64,000 bases of DNA from Croceimicrobium sp963974215. GTDB lineage: Bacteria; Bacteroidota; Bacteroidia; Flavobacteriales; Schleiferiaceae. Positions 8,520 to 17,097 of the stretch are shown piece by piece. The DNA is taken from positions 305,097 through 369,096 of the forward strand of contig CAXBBL010000003.1 of assembly GCA_963974215.1 (NCBI GenBank). The letters are read 5' to 3'. Numbering within the stretch: the first letter of the stretch is position 1; each line of letters starts with the position of its first letter. Under the pieces are notes generated by a model. The model was not told the DNA's origin. It saw only the letters and a program-made list of their open reading frames with translations, and made no database searches. A program made the position numbers and the translations under genes.

Positions 8520-9125
8520 TTATTTAGATTGAAGCTTACTATTGATTTGACCAATATAGCTAAGGATTTCGGCCTTACCCGCGCCGCTTTCCGCTGAGGT
8601 AGAAAACTGCATGGGTAGCTCAGCCCAAGTTTCTAGCATTTTGGTATTGTAAATCTTCAAGTTCTTATTAAGCTGATTGCTTTTTAACTTGTCAATCTTC
8701 GTGAAAACCATGCTAAAAGGAATGCCGCTTTCACCCAACCACTCCATAAATTCTAAATCAATTTTTTGAGGCTCATGTCTTGAGTCGATCAAAACAAAAA
8801 GGTTGATTAATGTGGGGCGCTCGAGAATGTAATCCTCAATCATTTTCTGAAACTTGCTACGGCTGGTCTTGCTAACTTTAGCGTATCCATAGCCCGGTAA
8901 ATCTACTAAATACCAAGAATCGTTAATGGTAAAGTGGTTGATTAACTGGGTTTTACCAGGTTTCCCTGAGGTGTGTGCGAGGTTTTTCTTACCAACGAGT
9001 TTATTAATAAGACTGCTCTTACCCACATTACTACGTCCAATAAAGGCGTATTCGTTTTTACCATCTTGCGGACATTTAGTGATGTCCGTATTGCTCAATA
9101 AAAATTCGGCCGATGTGATTTCCAT
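8520..9125 (-). CDS. engB: EngB (YsxC/YihA), ribosome-biogenesis GTPase
   Basis: This 201-residue protein has a single TRAFAC-class GTPase domain: P-loop GRSNVGKSSL at residues 30-39, G3 DLPGYG near 75, G4 TKID near 143-146 and G5 STSAESGAG near 173. The order and length match EngB/YsxC, needed for assembly of the large ribosomal subunit. In many Bacteroidota it lies close to gldB, gldC and nadE, as here. A motif TACCTTCGC sits only 3 bp upstream of the ATG on the minus strand, so the transcript may be close to leaderless. Confidence 0.96.
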   Translation of the reverse strand: MEITSAEFLLSNTDITKCPQDGKNEYAFIGRSNVGKSSLINKLVGKKNLAHTSGKPGKTQLINHFTINDSWYLVDLPGYGYAKVSKTSRSKFQKMIEDYILERPTLINLFVLIDSRHEPQKIDLEFMEWLGESGIPFSMVFTKIDKLKSNQLNKNLKIYNTKMLETWAELPMQFSTSAESGAGKAEILSYIGQINSKLQSK

Positions 9126-9128
9126 GGC

Positions 9129-9137
9129 GCGAAGGTA
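9129..9137 (-). promoter_or_regulatory. Possible -7 element directly upstream of engB
   Basis: On the minus strand the sequence is TACCTTCGC, one base off the TAnnTTTGC consensus, ending 3 bp before the engB start codon. If it is used, transcription would start at or within the start codon. The 190 bp beyond it, up to 9331, hold a short match to the inner end of the MITE arm near 9147-9170 and nothing else. Confidence 0.35.
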
Positions 9138-9331
9138 ATTAACGTGTTGCGATAATAATTTATAGCCTCAGTTTTTTCATTCACGGCAATAACAATCCTC
9201 AAGGCCTTTTTAAACGGAAGAATTAATGCTCGATCCCATTAAAGCCTTAGTCTTTTAAAAAGGATTTAAACCAAATTTAAAGTCGCACTCAAGTTTAAGC
9301 TTCCCTTATTAAATTAGCAAAAAAGAAATCC

Positions 9332-10033
9332 ATGCGCAGATCTTTACTATTCGTTTTGATAATATCCTTATTTGCCTGCTCCAAAAATGAGGCACAAGTA
9401 GTAAAGGTAAATACACAAATGCCTCCCTTGCGGTTTCGGTATTTGGCTTTAGGCGATTCGTATACCATCGGGACTGCCATTGGCCCAGAAAAAGCCTATC
9501 CCCAAATTTTTGCCGATAGCGCGCGACAGGAAGCTACTATTGATAGTCTTTTTGTGCAGGTAATTGCACAAAATGGCTGGACTACCGCTGATCTGAAAAA
9601 TGGCATTAATGCGGCTCAACCTGATTCTAATTTTAACTTGGTAACTATTTTAATTGGAGTAAATAACCAATACCAACGACGTTCGATTAGCGAATACGAA
9701 AACGAGTTTAGCCAATTATTACATCGAGCCATTGCCTTCGCAGATGGCGATAGCAGTCGCGTTTTAGTGTTAAGTATACCCGATTGGGGTATTAGCCCAG
9801 CTGGAGCAGGTAACCGGGCACTTATTTCCGAACAAATCGATAATTTTAATGCGGCTCAAGAGCAAATCGCCCTCGCAGAAGGGGTGCAGTTTGTAGATAT
9901 CACAACACTCAGTCGCAACGCTCTTAATGATGCCAGTCTTATTGCTTCCGATGGCTTACATTTTTCGGCGAAAATGCAGCGCCAATGGTTAGATTTGCTG
10001 TATCCCCATTTAGTAGGGAAACTAAATTTCTAG
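9332..10033 (+). CDS. SGNH/GDSL-type hydrolase lipoprotein
   Basis: The 233-residue product starts with a signal peptide and lipobox (FVLIISLFACS), so it is a lipoprotein of the periplasm or outer membrane. The SGNH esterase blocks are visible: block I ALGDSYTIGT near residues 35-44 with the nucleophile Ser, block III IGVNNQYQ near 108-115 (Asn in place of GxND context), and block V SDGLHFSAKMQ near 209-219 with the catalytic Asp and His. The likely chemistry is hydrolysis of an ester, for example an acyl group on sugar or lipid. It is 3 bp upstream of a PagL-like gene, which suggests that the two act on the same envelope lipid or polysaccharide. Confidence 0.88.
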   Translation: MRRSLLFVLIISLFACSKNEAQVVKVNTQMPPLRFRYLALGDSYTIGTAIGPEKAYPQIFADSARQEATIDSLFVQVIAQNGWTTADLKNGINAAQPDSNFNLVTILIGVNNQYQRRSISEYENEFSQLLHRAIAFADGDSSRVLVLSIPDWGISPAGAGNRALISEQIDNFNAAQEQIALAEGVQFVDITTLSRNALNDASLIASDGLHFSAKMQRQWLDLLYPHLVGKLNF

Positions 10034-10036
10034 AGT

Positions 10037-11125
10037 ATGAGAGCTGTAAAATTGATCTTTTTGCTGCTCCTAAGTTTAAAAATTCACGCTCAAAAGGCCG
10101 CAGTGCTCTCTCTTAGTGGTGATTATGGTTTTCTCTTTTTACACAGTCAAGATGTGGCTCCCATTGGGCAGTCTTATCCCCGCGCAATAAATATTGATTA
10201 TTCTCAGTGGCGTATCAGTAATGCTAATTATCAAACCTGCAATTGTTATCCTCGCATTGGACTAAGCACGGGTTGGCATTATTACAATAATCAAGCGGTT
10301 TTAGGTTCGGGTTTCCCTCTCTATGGCTATCTCGAGCCCTGGTATAAATTATCCAATCGGCTCTTTTTTCATTTTCGGGGAGGTGTCGGTTTAAGCGCTT
10401 TAACGCAGCCTTTCGATGCCGAAAGCAATCCTTTAAACTTAAGTTATAGCCTACCGCTTTCAGCCTTTGTTATGGTCGGGGCAGGTTTCTCGGTTTCCCT
10501 AGATGAGCAATGGTTTTTAGGCTTACGCGCCCGCTATAACCACGTTTCCAACGGCGGTATTCGCGAACCCAATAAGGGCTTAAATTATCCCAGCTTAGCA
10601 TTGCAGCTGGATTACAGTCTAGCGCCAGTTAGTTTTAATTTAAGCAAGGGGACTTCTAATTGGCGGCAACAAGAAACGCGCGCTTTCTCACTCAATTCTT
10701 TTTGGGCCGCTCAAGCAGGTGCTACGGTCGGTGATGCTTTTAATGAGCAGGATGTTACTTATTTAGTATTGGGAATTAGTGCGCATTATCATCAGCAATG
10801 GGCTAGGATATCAGGATTTACTGCGGGCTTGTCAATCGTTCAGAATTACGCTTATCAAGATCAAATTGAAAGAGTAGCTGGTCAAGAAGATAGTTGGCAA
10901 GCCGCCGCATTGCTAGGCCACGAGTTTATTTTAGGGAAATTCCGCTTCGGACAGCAAGCGGGCTTTTATTTGCACAAAGAATACGGCGCTCAGGCAGATT
11001 GGTTTCAACGCTACTATTTGCTCTATTATCCTTGGCCAAATTTCGGTCTGGGACCAGCCTTAAAAGCGCATGCACAGGTGGCTGAGTTTTTAGATTTTCG
11101 ATTTAGCTATCACTTTGATTTTTAG
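10037..11125 (+). CDS. PagL-like acyloxyacyl hydrolase / outer-membrane barrel
   Basis: The 362-residue protein has a signal peptide (MRAVKLIFLLLLSLKIHAQ) and reads as an outer-membrane beta-barrel, ending in RFSYHFDF with a terminal Phe. The segment LRARYNHVSNGGIREPNKG contains the His-Ser dyad context and the NxGxxxPNxG pattern of PagL lipid A 3-O-deacylases and their Bacteroidota relatives. PagL itself is about 170 residues, so this version is roughly doubled in length, with the extra half following the catalytic barrel strands. Deacylation of lipid A is inferred, not shown. It is 3 bp downstream of the SGNH hydrolase gene, in one transcription unit. Confidence 0.75.
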   Translation: MRAVKLIFLLLLSLKIHAQKAAVLSLSGDYGFLFLHSQDVAPIGQSYPRAINIDYSQWRISNANYQTCNCYPRIGLSTGWHYYNNQAVLGSGFPLYGYLEPWYKLSNRLFFHFRGGVGLSALTQPFDAESNPLNLSYSLPLSAFVMVGAGFSVSLDEQWFLGLRARYNHVSNGGIREPNKGLNYPSLALQLDYSLAPVSFNLSKGTSNWRQQETRAFSLNSFWAAQAGATVGDAFNEQDVTYLVLGISAHYHQQWARISGFTAGLSIVQNYAYQDQIERVAGQEDSWQAAALLGHEFILGKFRFGQQAGFYLHKEYGAQADWFQRYYLLYYPWPNFGLGPALKAHAQVAEFLDFRFSYHFDF

Positions 11126-11157
11126 TCTTCTTTATCTTAAATACAGAGCCTATGCTT

Positions 11158-11190
11158 AAACGTTTCTAATATTAAATTTTAGAAACGCTT
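11158..11190 (+). terminator. Possible hairpin terminator after the PagL-like gene
   Basis: AAACGTTTCTAA at 11158-11169 pairs imperfectly with TTAGAAACGCTT at 11179-11190, followed by ATTTAT. It is a stable A/T-edged hairpin without a long U tract. It lies between the PagL-like gene and ompH. An unpaired MITE-arm-like stretch GAACTCAGGT follows at 11201-11210. Confidence 0.4.
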
Positions 11191-11229
11191 ATTTATAGTA
11201 GAACTCAGGTATTAAACTAAATCAATCAC

Positions 11230-11238
11230 TAATTTTGC
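11230..11238 (+). promoter_or_regulatory. -7 promoter element for the OmpH/Skp gene
   Basis: TAATTTTGC matches TAnnTTTGC exactly and lies 13 bp before the ATG at 11252. It would separate the OmpH-lipoprotein pair from the upstream SGNH-PagL pair. Confidence 0.6.
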
Positions 11239-11251
11239 AAAAAATTAAACG

Positions 11252-11857
11252 ATGAAAAATCTTAGTACTATACTATCCTCTTTAGCTCTAATTGGAGTGA
11301 TTTACCTGCTGATTCAGAATAATAATGCTTCGAGCGCATCTGGCGAAAGCCAAACCAAAGAAATGCCAGCCAAAAGTGCAGGAGAATTACGCTTAGCTTA
11401 TGTTAATACCGATAGTTTGGTTGCTAAGTATGAGTATCACCAAGATCTTAAAGTAAAACTGGAGGGCAGAGCAAAAAATATTGAAGCTGATTTAGCCAGA
11501 AAGTCAAAAGCATTTCAAGAGAATATTACCATTTTGGAGCAGCAAGCAGTCAATATGAGTCCGCAACAAATTCAACAAGCACAAGCGGAGTTGCAGCAAA
11601 AGCAGCAAGAGCTTATGATGTACCGCGATGAGCAAAGCCAAGCCTTAGCGATGGAAGAGCAGGAATTAACCCTATTGCTAAAGGAAGATATGGATGAGCT
11701 TCTCGATAGCCTGAAAGTAGAAATGGGTTATGACTTTATTTTTAGCTTCGATCCAACATCTAGTGTTTTAGCAGCCAACCCTGAGTGGGATATTACCGAT
11801 ATAGTAGTAGAGGGTTTAAATAAAACCTATGCCACTAAAAAAGGTGAAAAAGAATAA
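11252..11857 (+). CDS. OmpH/Skp-family periplasmic chaperone
   Basis: The 201-residue protein has an N-terminal signal or anchor segment (STILSSLALIGVIYLLIQ) and a long helical, Gln- and Glu-rich coiled coil between about residues 65 and 150. It opens with the family motif LRLAYVNTDSLVAKYEYH and ends with KVEMGYDFIFSFDPTSSVLAANPEWDIT, split here, in which the YDFIF...VLAANPxxDIT pattern is typical of OmpH/Skp chaperones that hold unfolded outer-membrane proteins. The N-terminal segment lacks a clear cleavage site, so it may remain anchored to the inner membrane. A promoter element precedes it. Confidence 0.88.
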   Translation: MKNLSTILSSLALIGVIYLLIQNNNASSASGESQTKEMPAKSAGELRLAYVNTDSLVAKYEYHQDLKVKLEGRAKNIEADLARKSKAFQENITILEQQAVNMSPQQIQQAQAELQQKQQELMMYRDEQSQALAMEEQELTLLLKEDMDELLDSLKVEMGYDFIFSFDPTSSVLAANPEWDITDIVVEGLNKTYATKKGEKE

Positions 11858-11859
11858 AA

Positions 11860-12276
11860 TTGAAAAGCTTAAGAATAAAATTTTGGTTTCCCATTGTCGC
11901 GATTTTACTGGGTTTAGCATTAGGCTGTGCGCCAGATGACACCACGGAAGATCCGCTGGCTAATCGTGCTAAATACCTTGGTGTGTGGCAGGTTACAGAA
12001 AATACGGGTATTAACCATCCCCAGTTTTATTCGGTAAATATTAGTGCGGGAACGCAAGACGATGAGATTGTTATAGCGGGTCTTTACAATGAAACCGGCA
12101 CTAACGTAGTAGCGCTCATTTCAGGCAATAGCATGACCATTCCCAATCAAAATAGTGGCGGAATTTCCTTTCAAGGATCGGGGCAAGCCAATGCTTCTTT
12201 TTCCCAAATATCTTTAAGCTTTACCGCTAATGACGGAAGCGGCCCCGATAATATCGAGGCCGTTTTAGTTCCTTAA
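11860..12276 (+). CDS. Small lipoprotein of unknown function
   Basis: The start is TTG at 11860, two bases after the OmpH stop; no ATG precedes the signal peptide, which reads KFWFPIVAILLGLALGC with a lipobox LALGC. The mature part of about 115 residues is beta-rich (YLGVWQVTENTGINHPQFYS ... GISFQGSGQANASFSQISLSF), resembling the lipocalin-like fold of many Bacteroidota lipoproteins. I do not recognise a named family. Cotranscription with the OmpH-family chaperone is very likely given the spacing, but the functional link is open. Confidence 0.7.
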   Translation: MKSLRIKFWFPIVAILLGLALGCAPDDTTEDPLANRAKYLGVWQVTENTGINHPQFYSVNISAGTQDDEIVIAGLYNETGTNVVALISGNSMTIPNQNSGGISFQGSGQANASFSQISLSFTANDGSGPDNIEAVLVP

Positions 12277-12293
12277 TCTATGTTTTATGGGGA

Positions 12294-13028
12294 TTAGAAC
12301 TTTACCTGTAAACCTAGGTTTCCCCCGAAATTAATCAGAGTCTCACGCGGCCAATCTTTGGCAATCATATCATTCAGCATGTATTTGGCCGAAGCACGTA
12401 CAAAAACTCCCCAATTATCGCTAAACCAGTAGGTGCCACCTAGGGAAAGGCCTACTGTCCAGTTAAAGTCGCGTAAATCGTCGCTTAAGTTTAAGACAGT
12501 GTCGTCAATACTGGGGTCGCTGTAATTTATATTAGCAACATAGCTATCTAAGAAATTCATCTCCACCATGGGAATTACTTCTAGGCTAAATACGTCGGAA
12601 ATACTGGTGTTGAAATTTACCTTTAGTGGAACGGAAATCATGCTAACCTCTACTTCATCGTTAGCATTGAAATAAGTGCCATCACCATCTAAGTCTAGAC
12701 TAATACCTTCTACCGTATAACGACCAAATGCGCGATTTACCCCCAAACCAACATGGAAAGAAGGGGCTAATTCATAGAAAAGGTCTAGGCCGAAATTAAA
12801 AGCGAAACCACCCTTAGTTTTATTATCCTCACTAAAAGAGTTGATCAACGTACTGGCAGCGTCATTGTTAATAAGACGCATGTCAGTATAGTAGGGATTA
12901 GCATTAAGGTGCAAGCGAAATTTCGATTGAGTAACCTTGCTGTCGGTGTAATAAACAATCTCATCGTCGGGCTGCGCCCAAGCGCTAAGACTACTTACTA
13001 GTAAACTAAGGAGAATAAGTTTTTTCAT
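12294..13028 (-). CDS. Porin-like outer-membrane beta-barrel protein
   Basis: The 244-residue product has a signal peptide (MKKLILLSLLVSSLSAWAQ) and then alternating amphipathic strands typical of the Bacteroidota outer-membrane beta-barrel families (PF13505/PF13568-like), ending LGLQVKF with a terminal Phe for BAM recognition. A segment LDLDGDGTYFNANDEVEVS may be a calcium-binding loop. It starts 4 bp after the stop of alaS on the same strand, so it may be transcribed with alaS, although a functional connection is unlikely. Confidence 0.75.
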   Translation of the reverse strand: MKKLILLSLLVSSLSAWAQPDDEIVYYTDSKVTQSKFRLHLNANPYYTDMRLINNDAASTLINSFSEDNKTKGGFAFNFGLDLFYELAPSFHVGLGVNRAFGRYTVEGISLDLDGDGTYFNANDEVEVSMISVPLKVNFNTSISDVFSLEVIPMVEMNFLDSYVANINYSDPSIDDTVLNLSDDLRDFNWTVGLSLGGTYWFSDNWGVFVRASAKYMLNDMIAKDWPRETLINFGGNLGLQVKF

Positions 13029-13032
13029 GTGC

Positions 13033-15657
13033 TTAATTTAATAATTCTTTGGCTTTGTTAAGCGCTTTATCTAATCCTGCAGGGTAAGTACCGCCAGCCA
13101 TGGCAAAAGCAGCTTGTCCACCACCGCCGCCGCGAATTTCGGAGGCAAACTCTTTTACTAAATCGCCTGCCTTCCAATCTTTTGCGGCCAAAAGTTCGTC
13201 GCCAATGGCCACGGCAATTTGCGCTTTATCATCGGCACGACTACCTACCACCGCTATTAAACGTGGATATTCAGCTTTTAATTGAAAAAGAGCGTCTTTA
13301 ATTGATTTGGCATCTAATTTACTTTCTAAAATTAGGCGATCAAAACCATCAACACTTTCCAGTCCCGTGGCCCAATTCTTCTTTTCTTGGGCGGCCTGAG
13401 CAGCTTGAAAAGCTTCTACTTGCTTTTTCAGTCCTTGGTTTTCGCTTTTAAGATTGGCCAAAGCCGACACTAGGTCTTTAGGGTTTTTAAGCTCCTGCTG
13501 AACTTCGTGCAGTAAATCCACTTTAGCGCGGTAAAAATCTTGGGCTTTGGCCCCGGTAAAAGCTTCAATACGACGAATGCCTGCGGCAACGGCTCCTTCA
13601 CTTACAATAGTGAAAACGCCGATTTTGCCAGTAGCTGGTACGTGAATTCCACCGCAAAGTTCAATGCTTTCGCCAAATTTGATGGCGCGCACGGTATCGC
13701 CGTATTTTTCACCAAATAGGGCCATGGCGCCCATGCTTTTGGCTTCGTCGATCGGGATTTGACGAAATTCTTCTAAACCAAAATTAGCGCGAATTCTTAG
13801 GTTTACTAAGTCTTCGATGGCATCAATTTCTTCCTTGGTTAATTTGCTAAAATGACTAAAATCAAAGCGCAGATGTTGATCATTTACCAATGACCCTTTC
13901 TGCTCTACGTGTGTGCCTAATACTTCGCGAAGGGCCTGGTGTAAGAGGTGAGTGGCCGAGTGGTTAAGACTGGTGTTTTCACGCTTTTTTGCATTTACAA
14001 TCGCTTGAAAAGGTTGAGACACATCTTGCGGAAGCTTATCGCTGAAATGTATAATTAGCCCGTGCTCTTTTTTAGTATCCAGTATTTCCAGACTTTCGTT
14101 TTCGGAAACCAATTTCCCTGTATCACCAACTTGGCCACCACCTTCGGGGTAAAAAGGAGTGAGGTTTAAAACTAATTGGTATTGCTTTTTCTTTTTCGCT
14201 AAAACTTCGCGGTAGCGTGTGACGCGTACCTTAGCTTCGGTGTGATCGTAACCAACAAATTCTTCTTTATCGTCTTCTTCAATAATTACCCAGTCGCCTG
14301 TATCTACTTTACTGGAGGCTCTGGCGCGCTCTTTTTGCTGCGTCATTTCGGCGTCATATTCACGCTCGTTAAAACTGAGTCCTCTTTCCTTTAAAATTAA
14401 GCCTGTAAGATCGGGTGGAAAACCAAAGGTGTCGTACAGTTCAAAAACCAAGGCTCCAGCAATAGGCCCATCTTTATGCTCTAGGCAGATTTGATCTAAG
14501 CGGTTTAATCCTGTTTCTAAAGTGCGTAAGAATGAATTTTCTTCTTCCTGAATAACGCGACTTACTAATTCCTTTTGCTTTAAGAGTTCAGGGAATGCCT
14601 CACCCATTTGATCGGCAAGGGTGTCGATTAACTTATAAATGAAAGCTTCTTTGGCATTAAGATAAGAGAAGCCATAGCGAATCGCCCTTCTTAAAATGCG
14701 ACGTATTACGTAACCAGCGCCGGTATTGGAGGTTAGTTGGCCATCTGCAATAGCGAAAGCCACAGCACGCAGGTGATCGGCAATAACGCGCAAGGCGATA
14801 TCACTCTTTTCATTTTTACCGTAATCTACGCCAGTGATAGCGCTAATTTTTTTAATGATAGGTTGAAATACGTCGGTATCATAATTAGACTGCACCCCCT
14901 GCAGGGCCATGCATAAACGCTCGAAGCCCATACCCGTATCCACGTGCTGCGCAGGGAGTTTTTTAAGGCTACCATCGGCCATGCGGTTGAACTCCATAAA
15001 TACCAAGTTCCACACTTCTACCACTTGGGGGTGATCTTGGTTTACTAAATCGGCGCCGCTAATTTTAGCTTTTTCGGCCTTATCGCGCAAATCGATGTGG
15101 ATTTCAGAGCAAGGGCCACAAGGGCCAGTGGCGCCCATTTCCCAAAAGTTATCTTTTTTATTTCCGTTTAGAATGCGCTCTTTGGCAATCCACTTTTCCC
15201 ATTCTTGGGCAGCATCGCTGTCGCGTTCTAAGCGATCTTCTTTGTCGCCTTCGAAAACCGTAACGTATAATTTATCGGGGTCGATGCCAAATACCCCGGT
15301 CAGTAACTCCCAAGCCCAGCTGATCGCGTCGGTTTTAAAATAGTCGCCGAAACTCCAGTTGCCCAGCATTTCGAACATGGTATGGTGATAAGTATCATGA
15401 CCTACTTCTTCTAAATCGTTGTGCTTACCCGAAACACGCAAACATTTTTGGCTATCCGTAATACGGGGCGCTTCTGCCTGCGCGTTACCTAAAAAGGCAT
15501 CTTTAAACTGATTCATACCGGCATTGGTAAACATCAGGCTAGGGTCGCCTTTTATAACTAGAGGCGCTGAAGGCACGATACTGTGGCCTTTTTCAGCAAA
15601 AAAGTTTAAGAATTGTTGACGAATGGCTTGGGCAGTCCACTTAGTATTTGTACTCAT
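13033..15657 (-). CDS. alaS: Alanyl-tRNA synthetase
   Basis: The 874-residue enzyme charges tRNA-Ala. The class II catalytic core begins with IRQQFLNFFAEKGHSIVPSA and includes FTNAGMNQFKDAFLG. The editing domain has the zinc and hydrolysis motifs HSATHLLHQAL (HxxxH) near residue 565 and CGGIHVPATG (CxxxH) near 665. The C-terminal DHHA1-like domain contains the glycine-rich REIRGGGGGQAAFAMAGG-type tail. Length is normal, and all expected domains are present. The start is ATG at 15657. It is divergent from the M23 peptidase gene with a 116-bp gap containing a TATCTTCGA motif on the plus strand. Confidence 0.98.
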   Translation of the reverse strand: MSTNTKWTAQAIRQQFLNFFAEKGHSIVPSAPLVIKGDPSLMFTNAGMNQFKDAFLGNAQAEAPRITDSQKCLRVSGKHNDLEEVGHDTYHHTMFEMLGNWSFGDYFKTDAISWAWELLTGVFGIDPDKLYVTVFEGDKEDRLERDSDAAQEWEKWIAKERILNGNKKDNFWEMGATGPCGPCSEIHIDLRDKAEKAKISGADLVNQDHPQVVEVWNLVFMEFNRMADGSLKKLPAQHVDTGMGFERLCMALQGVQSNYDTDVFQPIIKKISAITGVDYGKNEKSDIALRVIADHLRAVAFAIADGQLTSNTGAGYVIRRILRRAIRYGFSYLNAKEAFIYKLIDTLADQMGEAFPELLKQKELVSRVIQEEENSFLRTLETGLNRLDQICLEHKDGPIAGALVFELYDTFGFPPDLTGLILKERGLSFNEREYDAEMTQQKERARASSKVDTGDWVIIEEDDKEEFVGYDHTEAKVRVTRYREVLAKKKKQYQLVLNLTPFYPEGGGQVGDTGKLVSENESLEILDTKKEHGLIIHFSDKLPQDVSQPFQAIVNAKKRENTSLNHSATHLLHQALREVLGTHVEQKGSLVNDQHLRFDFSHFSKLTKEEIDAIEDLVNLRIRANFGLEEFRQIPIDEAKSMGAMALFGEKYGDTVRAIKFGESIELCGGIHVPATGKIGVFTIVSEGAVAAGIRRIEAFTGAKAQDFYRAKVDLLHEVQQELKNPKDLVSALANLKSENQGLKKQVEAFQAAQAAQEKKNWATGLESVDGFDRLILESKLDAKSIKDALFQLKAEYPRLIAVVGSRADDKAQIAVAIGDELLAAKDWKAGDLVKEFASEIRGGGGGQAAFAMAGGTYPAGLDKALNKAKELLN

Positions 15658-15773
15658 AATGAATTAAACAAAGGCTTGTTTATTACCTAAAATCTTACGC
15701 TTGATAAAGACTGCGAGCTATTGTATCTTCGAAGCCCTAAAAGTCTTTTTAACGCAGGCCAAAATTAAGGATT

Positions 15774-16745
15774 ATGGCGAAGGTCAAGTACTATTACGAC
15801 CCGAAAACACTTTCTTATCGAAAAATTGAGAAAAACGCAGCTTATCGCTTGCGTAACGGCCTGATTTACATAGCTTCTGTAATTCTAGCGGCTTTTGTGT
15901 TAATTCTGCTAGCCGATAGTTTTATTGATTCTCCCAAGGAAAAACGCCTACTTAGGGAGCTGGAAAATATGGAAATTCAGTTTTCTATTCTTAATGAAAG
16001 AATGGATCAGGTAAGCACCGTAATAAGGGATTTGCAAGAAAGAGACGATAATATTTACCGCGTAATTTTTGAGGCCGAACCATTGCCGGCATCGGTGCGT
16101 GAAGCAGGTTTTGGTGGGGCAAATCGTTATGCCAAGCTAGAAGGATTTGAAAATAGTGACTTGATAAAATCCACCTCAAAGCGCCTCGACAAACTTACGA
16201 AGGAGGTTTATGTACAAAGTAAATCTTTCGACGATATTGTAGAAATGGCCAAGGATAAGAAGAAGCTTTTAGCTAGTATTCCTGCTATTCAACCAGTGGC
16301 TAACGAAAATTTGAGACGCATGGCCTCAGGTTACGGTTGGCGTTTAGATCCTTTTACTAAAGCGCCCAAAATGCACTTCGGAATGGATTTTTCGGCCGAA
16401 ATAGGTACGCCAATTTATGCTACAGGCAATGGTGAGGTAATTCGCGCCGACTCTAAATCGAGTGGTTTTGGTAATCACATTCGAATTGACCATGGTTACG
16501 GTTACATCACTATTTACGCTCACCTTAACGATTACAATGTAAGCGTGGGGCAAAAAGTGAAACGTGGCGATCTTATAGGGTTTGTGGGTAACTCTGGGCG
16601 TTCGCGCGGACCGCATTTGCATTATGAAGTGCATTTAAATGGCGAAAGACTAAATCCCGTAAACTTCTACTACGGCGAATTATCAGCAGAAGAATTCAAT
16701 ACCATTATCGAAATGGCCAGTCAGTCTAACCAATCATTCGACTAA
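15774..16745 (+). CDS. Membrane-anchored M23 peptidase (peptidoglycan endopeptidase)
   Basis: The 323-residue protein has an N-terminal transmembrane helix (IYIASVILAAFVLILLA, residues about 30-47), a coiled-coil linker near 60-95 (LENMEIQFSILNERMDQVST), and a C-terminal LytM/M23 domain. The zinc ligands are visible: MHFGMDFSA (HxxxD, near 202-208) and HLHYEVH near 282-288. M23 enzymes cut peptide cross-links of peptidoglycan. The stop overlaps the start of the MerR-type gene by one base (TAATG), so translation is coupled. The pair is a common arrangement in Bacteroidota. Confidence 0.93.
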   Translation: MAKVKYYYDPKTLSYRKIEKNAAYRLRNGLIYIASVILAAFVLILLADSFIDSPKEKRLLRELENMEIQFSILNERMDQVSTVIRDLQERDDNIYRVIFEAEPLPASVREAGFGGANRYAKLEGFENSDLIKSTSKRLDKLTKEVYVQSKSFDDIVEMAKDKKKLLASIPAIQPVANENLRRMASGYGWRLDPFTKAPKMHFGMDFSAEIGTPIYATGNGEVIRADSKSSGFGNHIRIDHGYGYITIYAHLNDYNVSVGQKVKRGDLIGFVGNSGRSRGPHLHYEVHLNGERLNPVNFYYGELSAEEFNTIIEMASQSNQSFD

Positions 16746-17080
16746 TGCAAGAGGAAGCAATCGACGACGAAAAACGCTATTACAGCATGGGAGAGGTTTC
16801 GGCCATGTTTGATGTTAATGCCTCTTTAATTCGCTTTTGGGAAAAGGAGTTTGATATCCTCAAGCCCAAGAAAAACAAGAAAGGGAATCGTCTTTTCACC
16901 CCGAAAGATGTGCATAATCTCAAGCTGATTCACCATTTGGTGAAAGAGCGAGGCTTTACCTTAAAAGGCGCACAGGCCAAGCTAAAAGCCAATAAAGAAG
17001 ATACGGCTCAGGTAGCAGAGGTGATTAGTAAACTGAAAATGATTAAGCAGGCCCTAGCCGAGATTCGCAAGGAATTGTAA
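16745..17080 (+). CDS. MerR-family transcriptional regulator
   Basis: The 111-residue protein has a winged helix-turn-helix of the MerR class: KRYYSMGEVSAMFDVNASLI (residues 10-29) followed by RFWEKEFDILKPKKNKKGNR and a basic wing. The dimerisation helix is short and there is no effector domain, so it is probably a small DNA-binding protein rather than a metal or drug sensor. Its TAATG overlap with the M23 peptidase gene suggests it regulates that gene or envelope genes, which is an inference. It is convergent with the TonB receptor gene, 17 bp away. Confidence 0.88.
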   Translation: MQEEAIDDEKRYYSMGEVSAMFDVNASLIRFWEKEFDILKPKKNKKGNRLFTPKDVHNLKLIHHLVKERGFTLKGAQAKLKANKEDTAQVAEVISKLKMIKQALAEIRKEL

Positions 17081-17097
17081 AGCTAAAAGCATTCAGC

